Assembly: GCA_900752065.1 (NCBI GenBank)
Contig: CAADTT010000108.1
Coordinates: 1 to 49,081, forward strand
Length of the DNA stretch: 49,081 bases
Direction of reading: 5' to 3'
DNA from: Lachnospiraceae bacterium
GTDB lineage: Bacteria; Bacillota; Clostridia; Lachnospirales; Lachnospiraceae
Made by a program: the position numbers and the translations under genes
The notes under the pieces: generated by a model
What the model was told of the DNA's origin: nothing
Database searches by the model: none
The model's input: the letters and a program-made list of their open reading frames with translations, nothing else
In this document: piece by piece, positions 31,307 to 39,581 of the stretch
Position numbering within the stretch: the first letter of the stretch is position 1
Layout of the letters: each line of letters begins with the position of its first letter

Positions 31307-33099
31307 ACTCTGTCCTCCTCCTTCTCAAAGGATTTTGGAAGATGAATACGGACACAGGTTCCCACATCCGGCTCACTCTCGATCTCCAGCCCGTAACGTT
31401 CTCCAAAATACAGCCGGATTCTCTGATGCACATTTACCAGTCCTACCCCTGAACCTTTTTTGTGTATGCGTTCACTATCTACCAGAAGGTAATCCACTTC
31501 CTCGCGCGTCATTCCCGGCCCATTGTCGGTCACATCAATATAAATATCTCCATCTTTTTCATATCCATGCACCTTTATAAGCCCGTCCCCGTCCATATGC
31601 TCCATACCGTAATAGATGGAATTCTCCAGGATCGGCTGGATCACCAGTTTAATTGTACTGTACTGAAGAATCCCCTGCTCTATATCCATGTCAAATTTGA
31701 ATCTGTTTTTGTAGCGCACCTTCTGAATATTCATATAATTCCGCGCATGCTCCGCTTCCTCTGCAACCGTGATGATTGTTTTGCCTTTACTGATACTGAT
31801 TCGAAAAAGTCTGGAAAGTGCCGTGACCATGGAAATCGCTTCCTTGTACTGCTCCCCCTCGATCATCCATACAATGGAATCCAGCGTATTATAAAGAAAA
31901 TGCGGATTAATCTGTGACTGAAGCGCATCCAGCTCGCTCTTTCGCTTTGCCTCCTGTTCTTCTACGATCCTGTCCAGCAGTCTCTGTGTCTGCAGGACCA
32001 TGGAACGGATAGTTCTTCCCAGATGCCGGATCTCCTGGGAGCCTTCCTCATGTATTTCCAGCTCCAGATTTCCCTTTTCCAGTTCTTTTACTGCTTCCTC
32101 CAGTCTCTGAATCGGCGTAGCAATCCTGCCGGATATGAAAATGTTCAGCAATACCATGCACAGGATCGTAAAGAACACGATAAAGAATACGAAAAACCGC
32201 ATCTGGTTCAGATTAAAATAATATTCATCCGTCGGAACCACATTCACGACCTTCCATCCGGTATAGCCCATTGTTTTTATTGTCACCGACCGCTCTTCCC
32301 CCTGAAACGTCTCCCGGTGGTTTCCATCCTCATACTCCGCTGCTGCCAGATTATTTTCCGTATTCAGATTGGAATAGATTGCTCTCTGTCTTGGATGATA
32401 AATGATCTCTCCGGCTCCATCAATCAAATATGTGTACCCGGAACCTCCGGAATTCACCTTATCAAAAAGCTGTTCAATGCCGCTGTAATCCATATCTACG
32501 AGGAGCAGCCCCCTGCTCGTCTCTCCTCCCCTTGTCAGCTCCACAATACGGCTCAAAGAAATGACCCAATGATACCGGAATGTACTTTCTGCAAACAAAT
32601 TCTGGACATGGGGTGTGGAAAAATGCAGATTTTCAATTTTATCATTTGCCTTCTGAAACCATCCCTGTTCCATCGGCTCCACATCTTCCTTCAGACTGCT
32701 TACCGGAGTTGCCGCCACCAGGCTTCCGTCCCCGTTAAAACAGGCAATACTCACCAGATCATCTCTGTTTGACTCATAAAGAAGATTCATTTCACGGTCA
32801 AGGCTTTCCACCGAAAGGTCTTTATTTTTTATCGTACAGTAATACATGGAATTTGATATTCTCATCATATTGCGCACACTGGTTTCCAGATTCAGGCTTA
32901 CCTGATTCACCAGTTGAATACTGTTTTTCACAATCATATCTTCGATACTGGAGCTGAATCGGGCATAAAGCAAAATCCCCGCAAATCCCATAGATACAAT
33001 AGAGACAATCGTAAAGGATACCGAGATGATCTGCCCGATACTTGCCGTCTGGTAAAAATATTTAACAAATTCCCATCCTTTTTTAATCTTCTCCCTCAT
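31303..33099 (-). CDS. YesM-type sensor histidine kinase
   Basis: This 598-residue membrane kinase has a first membrane segment at about residues 17-40, a large extracellular dCache-type sensor domain (about 40-295) and a second membrane segment at about 300-322. HAMP (about 323-375) follows. The His_kinase box LQSQINPHFLYNTLDSIVWM carries the phospho-accepting His at about 397. The HATPase_c domain shows QPILENSIYYGMEH, DVTDNGPGMT (about 525) and KGSGVGLVNVHQRI (about 550). The YesM/LytS class pairs with AraC-type regulators and senses carbohydrates. It overlaps the response regulator gene by 17 bp and the downstream binding protein gene by 4 bp, so translation is coupled. Confidence 0.93.
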   Translation of the reverse strand: MREKIKKGWEFVKYFYQTASIGQIISVSFTIVSIVSMGFAGILLYARFSSSIEDMIVKNSIQLVNQVSLNLETSVRNMMRISNSMYYCTIKNKDLSVESLDREMNLLYESNRDDLVSIACFNGDGSLVAATPVSSLKEDVEPMEQGWFQKANDKIENLHFSTPHVQNLFAESTFRYHWVISLSRIVELTRGGETSRGLLLVDMDYSGIEQLFDKVNSGGSGYTYLIDGAGEIIYHPRQRAIYSNLNTENNLAAAEYEDGNHRETFQGEERSVTIKTMGYTGWKVVNVVPTDEYYFNLNQMRFFVFFIVFFTILCMVLLNIFISGRIATPIQRLEEAVKELEKGNLELEIHEEGSQEIRHLGRTIRSMVLQTQRLLDRIVEEQEAKRKSELDALQSQINPHFLYNTLDSIVWMIEGEQYKEAISMVTALSRLFRISISKGKTIITVAEEAEHARNYMNIQKVRYKNRFKFDMDIEQGILQYSTIKLVIQPILENSIYYGMEHMDGDGLIKVHGYEKDGDIYIDVTDNGPGMTREEVDYLLVDSERIHKKGSGVGLVNVHQRIRLYFGERYGLEIESEPDVGTCVRIHLPKSFEKEEDRV

Positions 33100-34696
33100 G
33101 ATTCTCCATCTTACTCATTCGATATTTTGTCGGTGACATACCATATTTTTTCCGAAATACATAGCTGAAATAGTTTGGCTCTGTATACCCTACCTTATCC
33201 GCGATTACATATGTTTTATCTTTGGTGTTATTTAAGAGCTCCAGCGCTTCCTCCATCCGCACATTTGTCAGATACATGACAAAACTCTGCCCTGTCTCTC
33301 TTTTAAAAATTGTAGAAAAATATGCGGCGCTTACATTCAGATACCGGCAAAGCATTTCCACGGAAAGCTTGCTGTCCGCATAATGCTCCTGGATAAACTG
33401 TTTTGCCTTCTCCGTGAGCAGCTTTGTCGAATCCGACTGCTCCTGATGAATCAGGGAACGAAACTTCATACAGATGCCATGCAGCCATTCTCCCAGAGAA
33501 TCCAGGGAATCAAATTTTGCCATTTCCCGGTAAAAATCCATATTCCCGCCAAAAATTTCTTCCAGATTCAGATGATAGGATCTCCCCAGCTTCAAAAGCT
33601 CCGCCAGCAATTCCATCATCGCCACCTGATAGCGATGCAGAGAGATATTGGAATTCTTAAATTTATCCATCAGCTCATCTACTGCATCTTTTACTTCCTG
33701 CTTCTTTCCAAACTTCACCGCCCTGGTAACCTTCTGAATATCCTGGTCATCCAGCACGAAATCACTGTTGACCACAGGCTGGATATCCCGTATATAGATT
33801 GCCTGATTCGGTTCCAGCAAAACTCTGTAATCCACAGCATCCACGGCTCCTTTATAGGAATGTGCCAGATTTCCCAGTTCACTGACCGCCTGTCCGATTC
33901 CTGCTGTTACATTCACCTCCAGTAAACGACTTGCCGTCTTACAAATCTGGTCCATTTCCAGAATTTCCTCATTCAGTTCTGCTGTTCCCTTCAGCAGTAT
34001 GATGACCGCAACCATATCCAAATATAAAAAGCTTCTGATCTCCGCCTTTCTTCCCGCATTTTCATCAATCATCTGCTTCAGCGACAGATTCAGAAGACTT
34101 CTTTCCATCGCCTGCTCTCCCATATCAGCACGGAACACGGCAACCGCATAATACGCTGCATCCAGGTTCACTTCATAGGAACGGTTCATTTCTTCAATCA
34201 GTTCATCCGATATTCTTCCTTCGATCAGGCTCGCCATAAACTGCTCTTTCATAACAGGGAGACTCTTCTGATAATACTCATAAAGCTTTTCGTGATTTCT
34301 TTTCTTATCAATCTCAGCATCCAGATTCTTCTTAATCCGCAAAAACACATCCTTCAATTCCTCTGAGTCGATAGGTTTCAGTATATATTCCGCCACATCC
34401 AGCTTGATTGCTTCCCTGGCGTACTCAAATTCGTCAAATCCGGAAAATATCACAATTCTGGTATCTCTCTGGTTTTCCTTTAGTTTTCGGCAGAGCGACA
34501 GCCCATCCATGAAAGGCATTTTGATATCCGTCATGACCACATCCGGCCGCAGCTTCTCCGCCAGCTCTAATGCTTCTTCTCCATTTTCCGCTGTAGCGAT
34601 CACCTGAAATCCAATTTCTTCCCATTGCAGCTTTTTTTCAATCGTTTGACGCACAGCCTCTTCATCGTCTACCAGCATTACTTTATAAAGCCCCAT
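33083..34696 (-). CDS. YesN-type AraC-family response regulator
   Basis: This 537-residue protein has a receiver domain at residues 1-120, with the acidic pair in MLVDDEE, phospho-acceptor Asp 57 in VVMTDIKMPFMDG and Lys in YILKPID. A long linker region of about 300 residues follows. A C-terminal AraC double helix-turn-helix (about 430-532; LSVEMLCRYLNVSAAYFSTIFKRE and VADKVGYTEPNYFSYVFRKKYG-like segments) completes it. It is the first gene of the sensor operon, with AAGGAGG before the ATG. It probably activates the adjacent mglBAC operon, where two direct repeats lie just upstream of the -35 region. Confidence 0.93.
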   Translation of the reverse strand: MGLYKVMLVDDEEAVRQTIEKKLQWEEIGFQVIATAENGEEALELAEKLRPDVVMTDIKMPFMDGLSLCRKLKENQRDTRIVIFSGFDEFEYAREAIKLDVAEYILKPIDSEELKDVFLRIKKNLDAEIDKKRNHEKLYEYYQKSLPVMKEQFMASLIEGRISDELIEEMNRSYEVNLDAAYYAVAVFRADMGEQAMERSLLNLSLKQMIDENAGRKAEIRSFLYLDMVAVIILLKGTAELNEEILEMDQICKTASRLLEVNVTAGIGQAVSELGNLAHSYKGAVDAVDYRVLLEPNQAIYIRDIQPVVNSDFVLDDQDIQKVTRAVKFGKKQEVKDAVDELMDKFKNSNISLHRYQVAMMELLAELLKLGRSYHLNLEEIFGGNMDFYREMAKFDSLDSLGEWLHGICMKFRSLIHQEQSDSTKLLTEKAKQFIQEHYADSKLSVEMLCRYLNVSAAYFSTIFKRETGQSFVMYLTNVRMEEALELLNNTKDKTYVIADKVGYTEPNYFSYVFRKKYGMSPTKYRMSKMENHEGED

Positions 34697-34732
34697 CTGT
34701 TTCCTCCTTCAGTGTCCTTTCTCATACCTTCC

Positions 34733-34761
34733 ACTATAATCTACTTCACATTTTTTTGCAA
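34733..34761 (-). promoter_or_regulatory. Promoter of the sensor operon
   Basis: On the minus strand, TTGCAA (34756-34761), 17 bases, TATAGT (34733-34738), about 37 bases before the response regulator start. Confidence 0.6.
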
Positions 34762-34774
34762 TGCCTTTAGATAG

Positions 34775-34803
34775 AACAAGAGAAGCCGGAACCACCGGCT
34801 TCT
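34775..34803 (-). terminator. Terminator of the small membrane protein gene
   Basis: AGAAGCCGG pairs with CCGGCTTCT around AACCA. The minus-strand flank CTTGTTCT is a modest U-tract. It lies 5 bp beyond the stop at 34809. Confidence 0.6.
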
Positions 34804-34808
34804 CTTCT

Positions 34809-35123
34809 CTATTCTTCTTCATTTTCTTCTTCCGTATGCCCTTCACCGCTCTCTTCCTCATCTGCGGTTTCTTCCGTCTCCGACAACTTCTGAGTGCTGT
34901 CCCCGCCGGAAGGATTAGAAAGCTTATATCCTCTCACAAGCCCCATGATAACCATGGCAGAACCTACCACACCAAAAAAAATGATAAATACAATATTAAA
35001 TATCGTTTGATTTCCGGAAGTATAGGGCAGCTCCTTGAAAAGATTATACGCCATAAACAGCAGATAAACGCCCGCCATAGCATAAATCGCCATCCTGCCT
35101 CTGTTTCTTGCATTTTCATTCAT
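34809..35123 (-). CDS. Small two-pass membrane protein, unrecognised
   Basis: This 104-residue protein begins MNENARNRGRMAIYAMAGVYL. It has two membrane segments (about residues 10-30 and 38-62, the latter TIFNIVFIIFFGVVGSAMVIMG), then a basic short loop and an acidic Glu/Thr/Ser tail. I do not recognise a family. It lies between mglC and the sensor operon, separated from both by hairpins. The exact start is uncertain because the Shine-Dalgarno (GGAGAG) is about 14 bases away; an in-frame ATG at 35177 would run through a hairpin. Confidence 0.6.
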   Translation of the reverse strand: MNENARNRGRMAIYAMAGVYLLFMAYNLFKELPYTSGNQTIFNIVFIIFFGVVGSAMVIMGLVRGYKLSNPSGGDSTQKLSETEETADEEESGEGHTEEENEEE

Positions 35124-35157
35124 ATGCTTTTTGTCTCTCCATTCCTTATTTAAATTT

Positions 35158-35195
35158 TTCGGATTTTGGGAGCGCAAAGTGCGGAAAAATCCGAA
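35158..35195. promoter_or_regulatory. Leader hairpin upstream of the small membrane protein gene
   Basis: TTCGGATTTT (35158-35167) is mirrored by AAAATCCGAA (35186-35195), with an inner GCGC/GCG pairing. It has no U-tract, so its role is unclear. Confidence 0.4.
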
Positions 35196-35214
35196 GGCAT
35201 CCTCATACTTAGAT

Positions 35215-35249
35215 ATAAAAGACAGAACCGGAAGCTAAAGTTCCGGTTC
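35215..35249 (-). terminator. Terminator of mglBAC
   Basis: GAACCGGAA and TTCCGGTTC form a 9-bp stem with a 7-base loop. The minus-strand flank is TGTCTTTTATAT. It lies about 37 bp after the mglC stop. Confidence 0.75.
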
Positions 35250-35285
35250 CACCATTTTATTATATTTTTACAATATTGATCGCTT

Positions 35286-36362
35286 TTATTTACGAACCAG
35301 GTATTTTCTCATATCGATGGAGCATGCTGCAAGAATAATGATACCCTTGATGACATACTGCATATTCTGGTCGATTGACAGGAAGATCAATGCTGCAAAG
35401 ATGATTCGGAGAACGAATACACCGATTACGATACCGCTGATCTTACCAGTACCACCGACGAAGGATACACCACCGATTACGCAGGCAGCGATCGCGTCAC
35501 ACTCGTAGTTCTGACCAGTCGTAGCTGTGTTAGAACCGATACGTGCGGACTCAATAAATCCGGTGATACCATACATAGCACCTGCAAGCGTATGTACCAT
35601 GATCGTTGTCAGACCTACATTTACACCGGATACGTTCGCAGCTTCCGGGTTGGAACCAACAGCAAACATGTTCTTACCAAAGGTTGTCTTGTTCCAAATA
35701 AACCACATGATGATAACACAGATGATCGCGTACCAGATGTAATTCGGAATCGGCACACCGCCAATCTTTAAAATACTTCCTGTAACAAAGTTCTTAAAGG
35801 AATTATCCAGACCAGACAGCGGCTGACCATTGTTTCCATTTGTCATGATGAACATCAGAAGGATACCATTGGTGATCAACTGCGTAGCCAGGGTTACAAT
35901 GAACGGATGCAGTTTAAAGTGTGCAACGAAGAAACCATTGACAAGACCGATCACAGCGCCGATCGCCATAACCATTAAAATTACGACCGGAATCGGGAGC
36001 GGCTGCATGTTCGGGAACATCTTGGTCGCATAATCCATAGACTGCAGCATGGCTGCGGAAACACAGGCCGTCAAACCAACGATACGTCCTGCGGAAAGGT
36101 CGGTACCAGTCAGTACGATACATCCGCCGATACCAAGGGCGATCGGAAGGTTTGCTGCAGACAATGAAATAATGTTTACGATAGAACCTGTACTCAGGAA
36201 ATTATTATTTTTTATAAAGGTATAAATAACTGCAACGACCAGCAGGATATACAATGCATTATTCAGAAGAGTTTCTTTTATGTATCTGCTTTTATCCTTG
36301 CTGTCCATTGTCTTAAAATTAGCAATATTTTCTTTCCAGTTTTCTACAAATGCAATTTTCAC
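35286..36362 (-). CDS. mglC: Galactose/methyl-galactoside ABC transporter permease
   Basis: This 358-residue polytopic membrane protein of the MglC/RbsC type has about 8-10 membrane segments. Signature stretches are LSAANLPIALGIGGCIVLTGTDLSAG near the N-terminus and AHFKLHPFIVTLATQLITNGI. TFGKNMFAVGSNPEAANVSGVNV and the GGVSFVGGTGKISGIVIGV segment follow. It forms the channel through which a sugar bound by MglB passes, powered by MglA. The start codon is GTG, with AAGGAGG 9 bases upstream. It follows mglA by 14 bp and ends the operon. Confidence 0.94.
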   Translation of the reverse strand: MKIAFVENWKENIANFKTMDSKDKSRYIKETLLNNALYILLVVAVIYTFIKNNNFLSTGSIVNIISLSAANLPIALGIGGCIVLTGTDLSAGRIVGLTACVSAAMLQSMDYATKMFPNMQPLPIPVVILMVMAIGAVIGLVNGFFVAHFKLHPFIVTLATQLITNGILLMFIMTNGNNGQPLSGLDNSFKNFVTGSILKIGGVPIPNYIWYAIICVIIMWFIWNKTTFGKNMFAVGSNPEAANVSGVNVGLTTIMVHTLAGAMYGITGFIESARIGSNTATTGQNYECDAIAACVIGGVSFVGGTGKISGIVIGVFVLRIIFAALIFLSIDQNMQYVIKGIIILAACSIDMRKYLVRK

Positions 36363-36376
36363 GTATCTCAGCCTCC

Positions 36377-37876
36377 TTATACATATTTTGCTGCAAGGGT
36401 CATGATTTCTTCCTGTGTCGTGTTCTGCGCATCCACTTCGCCTGCCAGACGTCCGCCTGACATGACAAGAATACGATCACAGATACCCAGCAGCTCCGGC
36501 ATCTCAGAAGATACCACCAGGACAATCTTTCCTTTGTTTGCCAAATCCAGAATCAACTGGTAAATCTCATACTTCGCGCCTACGTCGATACCACGGGTAG
36601 GCTCATCCAGAAGCAACACTTCCGGCTCCGTCAGCAGCCATCGGCTTAAAATAACCTTCTGCTGGTTACCACCGGAAAGAGAACGAATCTTTGTCTCCTG
36701 GGTCGGAGTCTTTGTACGCATCTTATCAATATATTCCTGCGTATCTTTCTTCATAGAACTTTCGCTCAGATAGAATCCAGCTCTCTTATGCTTTTTCAAG
36801 CTGGAAATAACCGTATTATCGCGAATATTCAGAATACCGAAAATACCTGTTGCACGCCTTTCCTCTGTCAGCATAGCAAAACCGTTCTTAATAGATTCCC
36901 GGGCATTCCGGTTCAGAACCTGCTTGCCGTCCAGTTTGATCGTACCTGACTTTCTGGTTGCAATACCGAAGATATTCTCCAGCGTCTCTGTACGTCCGCT
37001 GCCATCCAGACCTGCCAGGCCAAGCACTTCTCCTCTGCGTGCTTTAAAGGATACATCCTTCAGTAAGGAATACTGTGCAGTCAGATTTTCTACTTCCAAT
37101 GCATATTCACCCGGTTTGTTTGTCTTAGGCGGGAACTGGTTTGTCAGTTCACGTCCAACCATCAGACGGATGATCTCATCCATCGTCATCTCGCTTGCCG
37201 GACGGGTCGCTACCCATGTACCGTCACGCATGATCGTGATATCATCGGAAATACGAAGAATCTCCGCCATCTTGTGGGAGATATAAATAATACCCACTCC
37301 ACGGTCTCTCAGCATATTTATAATCTTGAATAAGTGCTCTACCTCTTCTTCTGTCAGGGAAGAAGTCGGTTCATCAAACACGATAACTTTCGAATTAAAT
37401 GAAACAGCCTTTGCAATCTCCACCATCTGTCGCTGCGAAACAGGCATCGTGCTCATAATCCTCTTCGGATCAACATTAATTTCCAGTTCTTTGAATACCT
37501 CCAGCGTGTCGTTATATGCCTTTCTGTCATCTGTCATAATGCCGCCGATCTTTGGGAACCGTCCAAGCCAGAGATTATCCATAACGCTGCGCTTCAATGC
37601 CTGGTTCAACTCCTGGTGAACCATTGCCACACCATTTTCCAGTGCTTCCTTTGAATTCTTGAAATCAATCTCTTTCCCCTCAAGGAAAATTTCCCCGCCG
37701 TCTTTTGCATACATTCCAAACAGGCATTTCATCAGTGTGGATTTCCCGGCACCGTTTTCGCCCATCAGTGCATGCACTGTTCCCCTCCTTACTGTCAGGG
37801 AGACGTTGTCGAGCGCTTTTACACCCGGGAACTCCTTGGAGATATTTTTCATCTCAAGCAAAACATCATGCTCCAT
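36377..37876 (-). CDS. mglA: Galactose/methyl-galactoside ABC transporter ATPase
   Basis: This 499-residue cytoplasmic protein has two fused ATP-binding cassettes, as in the MglA/RbsA/XylG group. The first half has Walker A GENGAGKSTLMK (about residue 36), the Q-loop region HQELN, signature-like VSQRQMVEIAKA and Walker B VIVFDEPTSSL. The second half has the degenerate P-loop GLDGSGRTETL (about 290), LSGGNQQKVILSRWL and LLLDEPTRGIDVGA (about 415). This asymmetry is normal for the family. AGGAGG precedes the ATG. A strong hairpin lies between mglB and this gene. Confidence 0.95.
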   Translation of the reverse strand: MEHDVLLEMKNISKEFPGVKALDNVSLTVRRGTVHALMGENGAGKSTLMKCLFGMYAKDGGEIFLEGKEIDFKNSKEALENGVAMVHQELNQALKRSVMDNLWLGRFPKIGGIMTDDRKAYNDTLEVFKELEINVDPKRIMSTMPVSQRQMVEIAKAVSFNSKVIVFDEPTSSLTEEEVEHLFKIINMLRDRGVGIIYISHKMAEILRISDDITIMRDGTWVATRPASEMTMDEIIRLMVGRELTNQFPPKTNKPGEYALEVENLTAQYSLLKDVSFKARRGEVLGLAGLDGSGRTETLENIFGIATRKSGTIKLDGKQVLNRNARESIKNGFAMLTEERRATGIFGILNIRDNTVISSLKKHKRAGFYLSESSMKKDTQEYIDKMRTKTPTQETKIRSLSGGNQQKVILSRWLLTEPEVLLLDEPTRGIDVGAKYEIYQLILDLANKGKIVLVVSSEMPELLGICDRILVMSGGRLAGEVDAQNTTQEEIMTLAAKYV

Positions 37877-37905
37877 ATCCTGACCTCCTGTCTTCTTATA
37901 CCTAA

Positions 37906-37937
37906 GAAGCAGCCGCCAACCTAATGGCGGCTGCTTC
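37906..37937. promoter_or_regulatory. Intercistronic hairpin between mglB and mglA
   Basis: A perfect 13-bp stem, GAAGCAGCCGCCA / TGGCGGCTGCTTC, with a 6-base loop. There is no good U-tract on the minus strand (TTAGG follows), so it probably stabilises or processes the mglB message or causes partial termination. Confidence 0.65.
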
Positions 37938-38022
37938 CTTCCTAGTCTGTTCAGACTATCTTATGCATAGCTCAGCGTTTAAGAAGATCTCTCCCGCTGT
38001 CTCTGCAATATTCTGCTGCCAA

Positions 38023-38055
38023 CTCAAAAATAATCCACCGGATCATTTTTTCATA
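38023..38055. repeat. AATAATCC bidirectional terminator repeat, copy 1
   Basis: AATAATCC-ACC-GGATCATT with T-runs on both strands, embedded in about 30 bp shared with 43124-43155. It lies 15 bp beyond the mglB stop and may end or reduce mglB transcription before mglA. Confidence 0.65.
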
Positions 38056-38069
38056 TGCTTAGCAATAAA

Positions 38070-39293
38070 TTATTCTCCCATGTATGTAGCATACGGGATA
38101 TAGATCTTGTTTGCTACGTTCTCAGAGATGTTGTAGCTGTCTGTGTTAGCCATAACATCCTGGCCAGAACCTGCATTTGTTACAAGATCTGCGATACAAG
38201 CTGCCATACCATCAGCATCCTGCTTGATCGTACCGATCATCTTGCCGTCAGCGATAAGCTGTTTTGCTGCGTCTGTAGCGTCTACGCCGAATACCGGGAT
38301 TGTTGTGCTGCTGCCATCGCCCAGGTTGTAACCCTTGTCGTTCAGAGCAGAGATAACGCCCTCAGCCATACCGTCGTTGTTACAGATAACCAGCTCGATC
38401 ATGTTCTTGTTGTCTTCGTTGAACTGAGACAGGTTTGTGTTCATGTAGTTGTTAGCTGCTGCTGCGCTCCATGCGCCATCCTGGTCAACCTGGTAGCAGT
38501 CTGTGTTAGCGGAATCAAAGTAAGCCAGCTCCGGTTTTCCTGCTGCTGTCAGAGCTGCGTTTGCATCCTCTACGCTGTACTGTGTACGGTAAATAGCCTC
38601 TACGTTACCAAGCTGTCCCATCATCATAGCGTACTGGATCGTTCCGTCGCCGTTCAGGTCTACTGCGTCGTAGTTCTCAACAAGGTAGTCACCGATCATC
38701 TGGCCCTGCATATGTCCAGCTTCCGGAGCGTCTGTACCTACGAATGCACACTGGTCATAGCTGCCAAGTACTTTTCCTTCTTCTTCGTCAGTCTCAACTG
38801 CACGGTTGAAGAAGATTACAGGAACACCTGCTGCAGATGCTTTGTCAACGATCTGCTGGGAAGCATCTACGGAACCGGAAGTAACGATGTTAACTACCAG
38901 TACGTTAGCGCCTGTCTGAAGAGCTGTGTCGATCTGCTCGTTCTGTGTTGTCTGGTTATTGTTAGAATCGAAGTCCTGATACTGTACACCAAGCTCATCC
39001 AGCTTTGCATCCAGTGCTGTACGTACAGAAGAGATGTATGTATCAGCGAATGTGTAGTAGAATACTGCTACGTTTGCGTTTGACAGGTCTACATCACCTA
39101 CTGCATCTGCTACGCTTTCTGCCTCTGTCTCTGCATCTGCTGCTTCTGTCTCAGCAGCCTCTGTCTCTGCATCTGCTGCTTCTGTTGCTGCCTCTGTTGC
39201 CGGAGCCTCGGTCTCCTTTGTGCTGCCGCATCCTGCTACCATAGCTGCTACCATAGCAGTTGCAAGTAAAGCACTGATCACTTTCTTTTTCAT
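38070..39293 (-). CDS. mglB: Galactose/glucose-binding lipoprotein MglB
   Basis: This 407-residue lipoprotein has a lipobox MVAGC (Cys at about 22). An acidic Glu/Ala/Thr linker of about 45 residues is followed by the type I binding-protein fold. Family marks include VAVFYYTFADTYISSVR, GANVLVVNIV, GVPVIFFNRAVE and DLNGDGTIQYAMMMG, which matches the calcium loop of MglB, plus ICNNDGMAEGVI. It captures galactose or glucose outside the membrane and hands it to MglC. AGGAGG precedes the ATG. As first gene of the operon it is followed by two hairpins before mglA, consistent with excess MglB. A promoter and direct repeats lie upstream at 39388-39446. Confidence 0.94.
   Translation of the reverse strand: MKKKVISALLATAMVAAMVAGCGSTKETEAPATEAATEAADAETEAAETEAADAETEAESVADAVGDVDLSNANVAVFYYTFADTYISSVRTALDAKLDELGVQYQDFDSNNNQTTQNEQIDTALQTGANVLVVNIVTSGSVDASQQIVDKASAAGVPVIFFNRAVETDEEEGKVLGSYDQCAFVGTDAPEAGHMQGQMIGDYLVENYDAVDLNGDGTIQYAMMMGQLGNVEAIYRTQYSVEDANAALTAAGKPELAYFDSANTDCYQVDQDGAWSAAAANNYMNTNLSQFNEDNKNMIELVICNNDGMAEGVISALNDKGYNLGDGSSTTIPVFGVDATDAAKQLIADGKMIGTIKQDADGMAACIADLVTNAGSGQDVMANTDSYNISENVANKIYIPYATYMGE
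39115..39205. repeat. Coding repeats in the MglB linker
   Basis: Tandem units with the plus-strand theme GCATCTGCTGCTTCTGTCTC encode Glu-Ala-Ala-Asp/Glu-Thr. Similar units occur in the family 1 binding protein gene at 46606-46685. Confidence 0.7.
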
Positions 39294-39387
39294 TTTTAAT
39301 ATCCTCCTGTTTAATTTTTTTCATGAGGGACTTCCTCTCATGTAATATCTCCCGAAGAAGAGCATACGCCCCCTTCGGCTGTATTCC

Positions 39388-39416
39388 ATTATAACAGGTA
39401 ACGGACTATAAAAACA
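39388..39416 (-). promoter_or_regulatory. mglB promoter
   Basis: A perfect minus-strand TATAAT (39388-39393), 17 bases, then a poor -35 (TGTTTT, 39411-39416). Such a weak -35 box is what an activator-dependent promoter would show. It lies about 95 bases before the ATG. Confidence 0.55.
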
Positions 39417-39418
39417 TA

Positions 39419-39446
39419 CAAATTTCTTCGATTTTCTATCAAATTT
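39419..39446 (-). promoter_or_regulatory. Candidate YesN-type activator sites upstream of mglB
   Basis: CAAATTT occurs at 39419-39425 and again at 39440-39446 in direct orientation, 21 bp apart (two helical turns). The first begins 2 bp upstream of the -35 box. This spacing suits a pair of AraC-type DNA-binding domains. It is an inference. Confidence 0.4.
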
Positions 39447-39581
39447 ATTAATTATCCTATATTTTCCTTTGGATTTATAGGCAAAATGACATCTCTGCTT
39501 TTTAAATTTCCTTTGTAATTTTTCCTACTTTCGTTATTATGTATAATTTTCCCATAATCTGTCCGGCTTTTTGTCTATTAT

